DNA of 34,746 bases. Origin: Desulfobacteraceae bacterium (GTDB lineage Bacteria > Desulfobacterota > Syntrophobacteria > Syntrophobacterales > Syntrophobacteraceae). The notes beneath the pieces were generated by a model, which saw only the letters and a program-made list of their open reading frames with translations, had not been told where the DNA came from and made no database searches. The DNA lies in NCBI GenBank assembly GCA_021372635.1, contig JAJFUA010000203.1:1-34746 (forward strand), given 5' to 3'. The translations under genes and the position numbers were made by a program. Positions 1 to 6,464 of the stretch are shown piece by piece; position 1 is the first letter of the stretch, and each line of letters opens with the position of its first letter.

Positions 1-468
1 GACGGAAATGAATATCGCCAGGGGTGCCGTGATCAGCGTAAACGGGAAAATCAGCAGCGGCAGTACGGCAAGGGAAAGGGCGATGCAGTCGTACAGCACG
101 CGGTTGCCGACCAGGCCCGGCATCCGCCCGCACCGTTTCGCTCGTTCGAAGCAAACGGGGCAGAGCCTTTCCGATGCCATGGGTATGTCGCACAGCGAGC
201 AGATGAACCGGCCGCACATCGAGCAGACCACTTCGGCACGCTTGTCGGGGTGATAGAAGCAACTCGCCTCGTCTTCCCGGCGCAGTGCCTCTCCCCACTG
301 CGTCACCTGGTCTCGAAACAATGCCGGAAACACTCCGATTTGAAGCGCCGCCTTGCACCAGGGGCACCGCAATGCCTCCGCGGAAGCTGCCGCTCCGGGC
401 GGAGGAGCCAGGCTGGACCCGCACCGGGAGCAGCCGATCTCTGCCTCGAGAATGGCCCCGCCCATCAT
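1..468 (-). CDS. Cysteine-rich zinc-binding membrane protein (partial, runs off left edge)
   Basis: An open frame of 156 codons runs from an ATG at 468 to the window edge with no stop, so the C-terminus is missing. It carries paired metal-ligand motifs: C13/C16 with C35/C38, then C70/H73, C82/C85, C90/C93 and C103/C106. The second block, roughly residues 70-106, resembles the B-box-like Cys/His module often placed in front of bacterial membrane domains. From about residue 124 the chain becomes strongly hydrophobic and is probably a first membrane segment. Its ATG overlaps the TGA of the upstream RDD gene (ATGA), so the two are probably translationally coupled. I infer a zinc-stabilised cytoplasmic head on a membrane protein; the function is unknown. 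A second in-frame ATG follows immediately. Confidence 0.75.
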   Translation of the reverse strand, partial: MMGGAILEAEIGCSRCGSSLAPPPGAAASAEALRCPWCKAALQIGVFPALFRDQVTQWGEALRREDEASCFYHPDKRAEVVCSMCGRFICSLCDIPMASERLCPVCFERAKRCGRMPGLVGNRVLYDCIALSLAVLPLLIFPFTLITAPLAIFISV

Positions 469-1247
469 TTGCGTATCACTCGAGTGTCGCAGATCCTGTC
501 GTGGAGCGCGCGTTTTTCCAGGTCGAAAGCCGCCATGATGTATCCGATGAGCAGGATGATGGAACTCAGCATCTCGGCGAAATACCTGCCGCATGCCCTC
601 GCGTAGCTCACCCTCTCGCCGTCCGGTCTCACAATCATGAGGCCGCAGGCCATCTTGCCCGGCGTCGCCTGGAACTTGCCGACGAAATACACCGTGTAAG
701 CCAGGGGGATGAAGATGTTGACGAGCAGGGAGATTACCTGACCGGGGATTCCGGACTGGAATACCGCATGGAGCGGAATGGTCAGGACATAGGTGATGAA
801 GACGGTCACCAGTCCGTCCAGGAATTTGGCTCCGAAACGGATCCAGAAGCCTGCGTAGATCATGTCGCCGGCACGCACGCCCTGCTGAGCCATCTGGAGA
901 TAGGACGGCTTGCAGGCGGGGCAGACCCACGTGTCGGCGTCGAAGCGGATCATGCTCGACGGGGGAAACGAATTCCTGCATACCGCGCAGTATCGGAAGG
1001 CTGTCTCCCGGCTGTCCTGAGGGGAATCTCCGGGCGAGGGGGCATTGCCGGGAGGGGCGGAAACGGCGGCGGGCCTGGAATAGGACGGCGCCGCGGATGA
1101 CGGCGGAGGAGAAGAAATCTCCACTGTATCCTTTTGAACGAAGAATTTTTCCCGGCACTTCGGGCAGCGCACATTGGTGCCCTGATCCGGAATCAGCGAA
1201 TCGTCAATCGAACCCTTGCCGCCGCACTTGGGACACTCGATCCTCAT
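465..1247 (-). CDS. Zinc-ribbon / RDD-family membrane protein
   Basis: A 260-residue protein. The N-terminus is an MJ0042-type zinc ribbon (C5/C8 with C28/C31). A Pro/Ser/Ala-rich linker (about 45-75) and a second ribbon (C86/C89 with C108/C111) follow. From about residue 128 it matches the RDD family: an early Arg in GFWIRFGAKFLDG, two or more hydrophobic membrane segments, a TPGKMACGL motif, and a terminal Asp/Arg-containing stretch (LHDRICDTRVI). RDD proteins are poorly characterised inner-membrane proteins, some proposed as ion or solute transporters, so I infer no substrate. A GGAG directly abuts the ATG, which is too close to be ideal; AGGG lies slightly farther upstream. The stop overlaps the start of the next gene. 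Confidence 0.85.
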   Translation of the reverse strand: MRIECPKCGGKGSIDDSLIPDQGTNVRCPKCREKFFVQKDTVEISSPPPSSAAPSYSRPAAVSAPPGNAPSPGDSPQDSRETAFRYCAVCRNSFPPSSMIRFDADTWVCPACKPSYLQMAQQGVRAGDMIYAGFWIRFGAKFLDGLVTVFITYVLTIPLHAVFQSGIPGQVISLLVNIFIPLAYTVYFVGKFQATPGKMACGLMIVRPDGERVSYARACGRYFAEMLSSIILLIGYIMAAFDLEKRALHDRICDTRVIRK

Positions 1248-1793
1248 CTCCTTTACCCTTTCGTCGTCTGAATGAACCGATTCCGGAGAATTGCCGGTAG
1301 ATGCATATGAAATAGAATCAAGCAGACTTCCTGCATGGCTCAGATCCCCACAAAGGCGTGCCGGATTACCCGCTTATCGGCATTCGACCGCAGGAACTTT
1401 AATTCCCGGCTCTGAGCGCAGAAAGACCCGGTTTGCTTCCGGACTCTCGCGCATTTGCGGGAGAAGGACTTTTACGGCCTGCCCGGTGGGCTAAGCGGGA
1501 CTTGTTCCGTGCCGGATGAACCCGGCTCGACAGCTAAAGTACTAGAACGAGGCGAACCTGTCTATCATGGGATTTCGGAGAGTGAAAGGAGGAGAGAAAA
1601 GAGGCATTCTTAGGGCATCGTGCAGCGTGTCCGTCGCGAAGGCTGCCCGTTCGGAACAGGCGTGCCGGTTTCAGGAGCGGTTACGGAGCACAAGGGTTCG
1701 GAAGGCATTTCCCGATGCCGGTGGGGTGATGCCGCCTGCCGGCATCGGGCCTGCTCTTTCGGGGAAAGACCTGCAATTTGGCCCGGGCATCTC
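1248..1793. other. 546-bp intergenic region
   Basis: No convincing gene is seen. The short open frames here have no family resemblance, no good ribosome site and no support on either strand. The region must hold the leader of the RDD gene (right to left) and the 3' end of the glycine-rich protein transcript. The only clear structure is the stem-loop at 1711-1749, listed separately. Confidence 0.6.
1711..1749. terminator. Strong stem-loop downstream of the glycine-rich protein gene
   Basis: CCCGATGCCGG (1711-1721) is the exact reverse complement of CCGGCATCGGG (1739-1749), an 11-bp GC-rich stem with a 17-nt loop. The loop holds an extra GATGCCG that could pair with the same 3' arm in a competing fold. 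It lies 45 nt past the stop of the minus-strand gene ending at 1794. No T-run follows on the minus strand, so it may act as an mRNA 3'-end stabiliser or a factor-dependent terminator rather than a classical intrinsic one. Confidence 0.45.
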
Positions 1794-2735
1794 CTAGTAG
1801 CCGGGAGGTGCGTTGACAACAACGTACGTGACGCCGCTCGCCGCATACGCCGGTTGGTACCAGGTCCCAGCACACTGATAGTAGGAAACTCCCCCGACCA
1901 CGACGGTGGTGCTCGTGCAGGGGAGGGACGCAAAGGACGCCGCGGTTATGGTCGTGCCGATGGCGTAAGCCGTGACGGCAGCCGCTGTACCGACCGCCAC
2001 CGCGCCCCAGTAATCGCCGTGATAGCCGTCCCAGTGTTCGTCGTGGTGATAATCGCCGTGATAGTCATTGACGGCGTCCTGGCGTTGGCCCTGCCGATCC
2101 GTGCGCTGTTCCTGGCGAGTTCCCTGCCGTTCGGTACGTTGATCCTGCCTGGTTCCCTGCCGCTCGGTACGCTGCTCCTGGCGGTCGGTCCGCACATCGC
2201 TCCTGTCTCCCGATCCTTGAGCCCGGGTGTCCTGCCGCGTATCCCTGGTATCTGCGCGTGCCTGCGTCCGTTCCGTGCGTTGCCCCTGTCCCTGGGAGCG
2301 CATATCGGAGCGCTGGCCGGATCTCTGGGACGAAAGGTCCTGAACTCCCGCCTGTCGGCCTGGCGTCCCGGAAGACTGGATGCCCTGGCGGCCCGCGGGT
2401 TGCTGCGACACCCTTGAAGCTCCGCCTGCTTGACCGGTTCCTGGCCGCTGCGAAGTCGACGCGCTTCCGATGCCGCTCGGCCGGCCGCCGTACCCCGAGG
2501 GCGACCTGGATGACGAAAAGCCGCCGCTGCTGGCCGGTCCGGACCGTGAGAAGCTCTGGCCTCCTCCACCACGCCCCCCGCCGCCTCCTCCTCCTCCACC
2601 ACGCCCGCCGCCTCCGCCTCCTCCTCCTCCTCCTCCTCGGCCGCCCCGGGCCTCAACCTCGGCGGCTACAAGGAACAATACGAAAAAAACGACCGCTCCC
2701 AGGGAAATCACTCGAATCGGTATGCTGCGTCTCAT
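1794..2735 (-). CDS. Glycine-rich, Arg/Gln-repeat envelope protein (DUF6515-like C-terminus)
   Basis: A 313-residue protein. Residues 1-29 form a signal peptide or anchor. An almost pure glycine block broken by single arginines spans about 31-60, then a Ser/Arg/Gly/Gln-rich region. Three tandem 11-residue repeats of the type QRTERQGTRQD occupy about 187-219, and a His/Tyr/Asp stretch follows. A hydrophobic segment (about 244-270) precedes a C-terminal domain with two cysteines (C273, C288) and an aromatic VSYYQCAGTWYQ motif like DUF6515-type proteins. The chosen ATG at 2735 overlaps the TGA of the preceding DUF2092-like gene, giving translational coupling; a longer upstream frame only shadows that gene. 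Likely exported or cell-surface. No enzymatic motif is visible and the family call is tentative. Confidence 0.75.
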   Translation of the reverse strand: MRRSIPIRVISLGAVVFFVLFLVAAEVEARGGRGGGGGGGGGGGRGGGGGGGGGRGGGGQSFSRSGPASSGGFSSSRSPSGYGGRPSGIGSASTSQRPGTGQAGGASRVSQQPAGRQGIQSSGTPGRQAGVQDLSSQRSGQRSDMRSQGQGQRTERTQARADTRDTRQDTRAQGSGDRSDVRTDRQEQRTERQGTRQDQRTERQGTRQEQRTDRQGQRQDAVNDYHGDYHHDEHWDGYHGDYWGAVAVGTAAAVTAYAIGTTITAASFASLPCTSTTVVVGGVSYYQCAGTWYQPAYAASGVTYVVVNAPPGY

Positions 2736-3550
2736 TTCTTGCCTCCCTTTTTCGCTTTCCTGGCCTGCGGTTTCACCACATCGAGCTGTGCGAGGAAAGC
2801 AATCCCCTGATATCCTTCCGGGGGAGAGAAGGAAAACGACCCTTCGGGCGGGTTCGCAGAGAAATCCCATCCGTTCAGGTTTGCCCGGAACTGCGGCTGT
2901 CCCGGCGCTTTTTTGTAGGTGATCACGACGCGGCGGGGCAACGGGTCTCCCTGGGACTGGATCCAGACCTGAAAATCCACATCCCCGGAGCGCGCCGCCA
3001 GGTGAGCGCACGGGACATCCGTGATCGTCGACTGTTCTACAAATGCGACGGAACGTACCCTGGTATTGAGATCCACCGGCAGGGTGGTGAGGTACATCAT
3101 GGCCAGGGGCAGCTGAAGCCCCAGGTCCGCTACAAGAAAATGTATGGCATCATCCACGCTGCCGGGTTTGCTCACCCTGGCGTAAACCTTCTGGCCGGGG
3201 CTCACGACCGTGAGTTCCTGACCGTCGAACAAGGCGACGGTCTTTTCGCCGTCGCTGCGCTCGGTGTCCACCCGCATACGATCCGGTCGGACCAGGGTAA
3301 TCTTGCGGGATTCCCCGAACTCGATTTTCTGACCGGATTTCTGCACCACATCGTACTCTGCGTTCATGTTGAAGCTGAACTGCTTCGCGGTGGAGAGAAA
3401 GTCGGCCATCCGCATGAGCAGAACCTGCGCGTCAGGCTGATCGTCGGGAGCGCCCGAAGCGGGTTCCTGCACCGCGAAGCCGGGGGCCGCGCACAGGAGC
3501 GCGGCCAACATCCAGATTGCCGATAATAGACGTTTTTGCCGTTGGATCAT
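2732..3550 (-). CDS. DUF2092-like periplasmic protein
   Basis: A 272-residue protein starting at the ATG at 3550, which has AAGGAGG 5 nt upstream; an in-frame ATG at 3652 lacks this signal and would add 34 unrelated residues before the signal peptide. Residues 1-27 (charged start, hydrophobic core, APGFA end) form a Sec signal peptide. The mature part is beta-rich and resembles DUF2092, a LolA/outer-membrane-lipoprotein-carrier-like fold: a KQFSFNMNAEYDVVQKSGQ strand pair, an RPDRMRVDTE strand, and a DGQELTVVSPGQKVYA segment. The C-terminus is lysine-rich. It probably handles a lipid or hydrophobic ligand in the periplasm, by fold analogy only. It is co-translated with the glycine-rich protein. 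Confidence 0.8.
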   Translation of the reverse strand: MIQRQKRLLSAIWMLAALLCAAPGFAVQEPASGAPDDQPDAQVLLMRMADFLSTAKQFSFNMNAEYDVVQKSGQKIEFGESRKITLVRPDRMRVDTERSDGEKTVALFDGQELTVVSPGQKVYARVSKPGSVDDAIHFLVADLGLQLPLAMMYLTTLPVDLNTRVRSVAFVEQSTITDVPCAHLAARSGDVDFQVWIQSQGDPLPRRVVITYKKAPGQPQFRANLNGWDFSANPPEGSFSFSPPEGYQGIAFLAQLDVVKPQARKAKKGGKK

Positions 3551-3709
3551 CCAGGCCTCCTTGGTAGCATGACAAGGTTGCAGTTGCTTTTTTCTCCGAC
3601 TGTGGGCCGGTATATCCCGCCGGCTGTGCAATCCATGCCTGCCGGCGTTCACAGGATGTGAGCAAGGAGCAAGTCTCCTGTGCGGAATGCATTCGCATTC
3701 AGTTGACCG

Positions 3710-5218
3710 TCACTGGCTGCAGCTCGGTTGTCGTTCAAAATCCTCGTCTTTCCGGAGGTCCTCCAGCAGTCTTTTGAAATCCTTGGAGTTGGTGAGGATG
3801 CGGTGGGCGGCGTCCTTGAGCCTGTCCACTTCTTCCGGCTTCAGGACGAAGGAAGTGGGAAGCCTCTTGAAGTAGTTGCGTTCCCCCTCATCGTCCAAGG
3901 CGTCGAAACTTACCTCCATCAGGTAGAAATCGACATCGCCGCAGGAGCCAGGTTCCAGGGAGATAGCCTTTGTGCCGCAGCGGCCCCCGCGGATCTCGTC
4001 GGCCCATCGGCTGAAGCTTTCCCTCAGAAGCGCCAGCGTTTCCACGTTGTAGCGCCAGATCCCGATGGAAGAGAACGAATCGAGCATGGCTCTGAACGGC
4101 GGGATTCTTTCGAAACGGTCCCATTTCGTGTCCGTGGCGGTTTCGGCGTTCACCACCACGAAGACGATCTTGTGTACGTTCTTCATTCCGGCGTAGCTCA
4201 GTGTCGTCCAGGGGTCGCCAAAGAGTGTGACCCGTTCGAGAATCGCCCTGAGACCCAGGTTGTCCGCGACGCCTCCATCCACGAGATGGATATACGGCTT
4301 GCTTTTGGAGTCCAGGAACGGCAGCAGGCTGTTGGCAAGATCGAAGCGGCGCGAAGAGATGTCCCTGGGGGGCTGCATGGCTTCATGCAACGCTTTGGGC
4401 ATTTCATAGCCGCACCTGCCGGCGTAATTGCGCAGCGTGATCGGGCTCAAAACGATGGGGACGGCCGAAGATGCGGCGCAGGCCCGCGCCACCGGAAAGC
4501 TGAGGAGGTCGGAACAGATTACGTCGAAGGTATCCTGGTTGAAGGCAAAACGGGTTCCATGCACCATATCGGTGGCGTTGATGAGGATTATGGGCTTACT
4601 GTGGGCGAGCAGGTCGGCGAAGGTGGCGCCGTCGAACACGTTCTTGTCGTAGTATTCCGCTGCCAGATCGCTGCGGTCGAAGTAGGGGGAAAGAAGCTTT
4701 CCCCAGTTGTAGGGATTGAAGACGATCGCATTCCTGAGTTCGGCCTGAATGTTCTTTTTCAGGAACCTGCTCTCGAAATCCGTAAAGGTGTGGTCGCGAA
4801 ACAGCCCGTAATAGGCTGCCGTGAAGCTCCCGCCCGAAACCCCGGAGATCATGTCCACCTGGTCCAGCAGGCGTTTCTTGCTGCCGTGGATGCTCACCTC
4901 CGTATCCCTCAGGGTTTCGAGTACGCCGTAGGAAAAGGCGGCGGCCCGTGTCCCCCCGCCGGAGAAGGTGAGCAGAACCAGCAGTTCATCGCCATTTTCG
5001 TTCTCGCCGAGCTTGCTTCCCCGGTAGCCTGCCTGGGGGTCCCACCGGTCCGAGGCTTTATTGACCGGATAGTGAAGGGAGCATCCGGACGTCGCGGCCA
5101 GAAATACCGCGAGGCAGATGCAGACCAGGATCTTCAGCCGGACCTGCGGAAAAAGGCCTGCGGCCGGCAATGCGTCTCCGATGCCTCCATGCATTGCATG
5201 ACTCCTGTTGCTTGGCAT
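3710..5218 (-). CDS. Patatin-like phospholipase lipoprotein
   Basis: A 502-residue protein with a patatin fold. The oxyanion-hole motif SGGGTRAAAF lies at about 86-95, the nucleophile elbow GVSGG at 126-130 with Ser128, and the catalytic Asp in VDGG at 314, completing the Ser-Asp dyad. The N-terminus is a lipoprotein signal (hydrophobic 29-42, lipobox ending at Cys46), so the enzyme is probably membrane-anchored in the envelope. It should hydrolyse acyl esters of (phospho)lipids. A second in-frame ATG eight codons later (5194) has AGGAG 7 nt upstream and may be the real start. The gene lies 46 nt after the stand-alone receiver and may share its transcript, hence the palindromic operator at 5812. 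Confidence 0.85.
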   Translation of the reverse strand: MPSNRSHAMHGGIGDALPAAGLFPQVRLKILVCICLAVFLAATSGCSLHYPVNKASDRWDPQAGYRGSKLGENENGDELLVLLTFSGGGTRAAAFSYGVLETLRDTEVSIHGSKKRLLDQVDMISGVSGGSFTAAYYGLFRDHTFTDFESRFLKKNIQAELRNAIVFNPYNWGKLLSPYFDRSDLAAEYYDKNVFDGATFADLLAHSKPIILINATDMVHGTRFAFNQDTFDVICSDLLSFPVARACAASSAVPIVLSPITLRNYAGRCGYEMPKALHEAMQPPRDISSRRFDLANSLLPFLDSKSKPYIHLVDGGVADNLGLRAILERVTLFGDPWTTLSYAGMKNVHKIVFVVVNAETATDTKWDRFERIPPFRAMLDSFSSIGIWRYNVETLALLRESFSRWADEIRGGRCGTKAISLEPGSCGDVDFYLMEVSFDALDDEGERNYFKRLPTSFVLKPEEVDRLKDAAHRILTNSKDFKRLLEDLRKDEDFERQPSCSQ

Positions 5219-5264
5219 TTTTCCCTCTGTAATTCGTGTGCAGGGGCTTTACGCATATGCGTCG

Positions 5265-5663
5265 TCACCCGGTTGCGTTGCCCGCGCTCTTCATTCGCAC
5301 CTGGGAACGGACGACTGCGTCGAGCAGGGAATGCTCCTCGAAGGGCTTCCGCAGGAAGGCGACCGCTCCTGCCCGTTCGGCCATCTCCAGCCACCGGGGT
5401 TCATCGTGGGCGGTCATGAAGATTACCGGGCATTTCACCCCGGAAGCGGAGAGCCGGGCGTACAGATCGAGGCCCGACAGACCCGGCAGGCAGATGTCCA
5501 GCACGAGGCAGACGTTGCCCCTTGCGAAGCTGGACACCAGCAGGTCCTCGGCGGATTCGAAGGTGAGCACCCGGTATCCGTTGGACACGAGCAACCTTTT
5601 CATGGCCTTTCGCACCGACTCATCGTCGTCAACAACAAGCACAGTGAGGGGCTTTTCATCCAC
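5265..5663 (-). CDS. Stand-alone response-regulator receiver protein
   Basis: A single CheY/FixJ-type receiver domain of 132 residues with no output domain. Visible are the acidic pair in VVDDDE, the phospho-acceptor Asp56 (VLDICLPG), the Thr switch in FMTAHD and the conserved Lys106 (LRKPF). I prefer the GTG at 5663: GGTGA stands 7 nt upstream, and with this start the Asp and Lys fall at the same positions as in the neighbouring FixJ-like regulator. A longer frame from an ATG at 5768 has a poor ribosome site and an unrelated leader. It probably relays or buffers phosphate from the adjacent kinase. It lies downstream of the palindrome at 5812 and just ahead of the patatin gene. Confidence 0.8.
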   Translation of the reverse strand: MDEKPLTVLVVDDDESVRKAMKRLLVSNGYRVLTFESAEDLLVSSFARGNVCLVLDICLPGLSGLDLYARLSASGVKCPVIFMTAHDEPRWLEMAERAGAVAFLRKPFEEHSLLDAVVRSQVRMKSAGNATG

Positions 5664-5811
5664 GAAGCACTCACCTTTTCTGGCAGGCTCTTTCGACAAC
5701 CGGTCAAACGGCGTCAGGCTGTACGGAAAAGTTCTGCCGGACAAAACAGGCAGGGCGGAGAGGCTCATTCTTCGAGTGTTGAGACTTTAACGAAATTCAG
5801 GGGAGGGGGAT

Positions 5812-5829
5812 ATTGGACTTTGGTCCAAT
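5812..5829 (-). promoter_or_regulatory. Palindromic operator, copy 1 (upstream of the stand-alone receiver)
   Basis: The plus strand reads ATTGGACTTTGGTCCAAT: two 8-bp arms around a 2-bp centre with one mismatch. It starts 8 nt... past the 5838 end of the FixJ-like gene and lies 149 nt ahead of the receiver GTG. On the minus strand it is followed by ATC and, 22 nt past its end, by TAAAGT, a weak -10-like hexamer. Two near-identical copies occur at 21384 and 30099. I infer an activator or repressor site; the binding protein is unknown. Confidence 0.65.
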
Positions 5830-5837
5830 GCGGCAAA

Positions 5838-6464
5838 CTACCGATGAGGGAAGCGAATATTCAGCTTTTCGGCAAAGCGTACGAGGTCTGCCAAAGACCC
5901 GGCTCCCATCTTCTCGAGGATGCGGGCACGGTGCACCTTGATCGTTTTTTCGCTGGTGCCGAGTTCGAAGGCGACCTGCTTGTTCAGCATTCCGGTCACC
6001 ACCAGGGCAAAGACCTCGGTCTCGCGGGGCGTCAAGGTCTTCAGACGCTCGCGCAGCTTCGCCATTTCCCTTTGCTCGCTCTTTGCCCTGTGGTCTGCGG
6101 CCACCGCCCCGGCGACGATGTCAAGCAGATCCTCTTCCATGAAGGGTTTCTGAAGAAAATCGACCGCTCCGGCTTTCATGGCCCGGACGCTCAGGGGGAT
6201 CGTTCCATGGCCGGTGATGAAAATGACGGGGAATCTTATCTCACGGTCGACCAGCCGCTCCTGCAGTTCGAGACCGCCCAGTTCAGGCATCCTGACGTCG
6301 AGAATGAGGCAGCCCGGGCCGCTGGTGTGCTGAAAATTCAAGAATTCGAGGGCGGAAGAAAAGGTCACGACCTCGTAGCCGGCCGACCGGAGGAGCCTGT
6401 CCATGGACCTGAGAACGGCCGGGTCGTCATCGACCACGTATATGACGGGTTTTTCACCTCTCAC
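5838..6464 (-). CDS. FixJ-family two-component response regulator
   Basis: A 208-residue regulator with a receiver domain (about 6-120: acidic pair in VVDDDP, phospho-acceptor Asp56 in LILDVRMP, Thr in FITGHG, Lys106 in LQKPF). After a short linker comes a LuxR-type helix-turn-helix (about 142-205; TPRETEVFALV and TSEKTIKVHRARILEKM). It should bind DNA when phosphorylated by the upstream kinase. The start is the GTG at 6464, which overlaps the kinase TGA (GTGA), so the pair is translationally coupled. An open frame extending farther upstream merely overlaps the kinase C-terminus in another frame. The regulator is the best local candidate for recognising the palindrome that begins just past its own stop codon, but nothing in the sequence proves this. 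Confidence 0.9.
   Translation of the reverse strand: MRGEKPVIYVVDDDPAVLRSMDRLLRSAGYEVVTFSSALEFLNFQHTSGPGCLILDVRMPELGGLELQERLVDREIRFPVIFITGHGTIPLSVRAMKAGAVDFLQKPFMEEDLLDIVAGAVAADHRAKSEQREMAKLRERLKTLTPRETEVFALVVTGMLNKQVAFELGTSEKTIKVHRARILEKMGAGSLADLVRFAEKLNIRFPHR

Noticed and set aside
2079-2177. Tandem repeats considered as a CRISPR or minisatellite
   Set aside because: The 33-bp period keeps the reading frame and encodes an 11-residue protein repeat. There are no unique spacers.
3728-5419. 563-codon open frame on plus
   Set aside because: Antisense to the patatin gene with its intact catalytic dyad; no family resemblance.
5812-5829. Palindromes read as transcription terminators
   Set aside because: The stems are short and only moderately GC-rich, and no T-run follows on the minus strand. 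The conserved ATC and spaced TAA hexamer fit promoters better. Not fully excluded.
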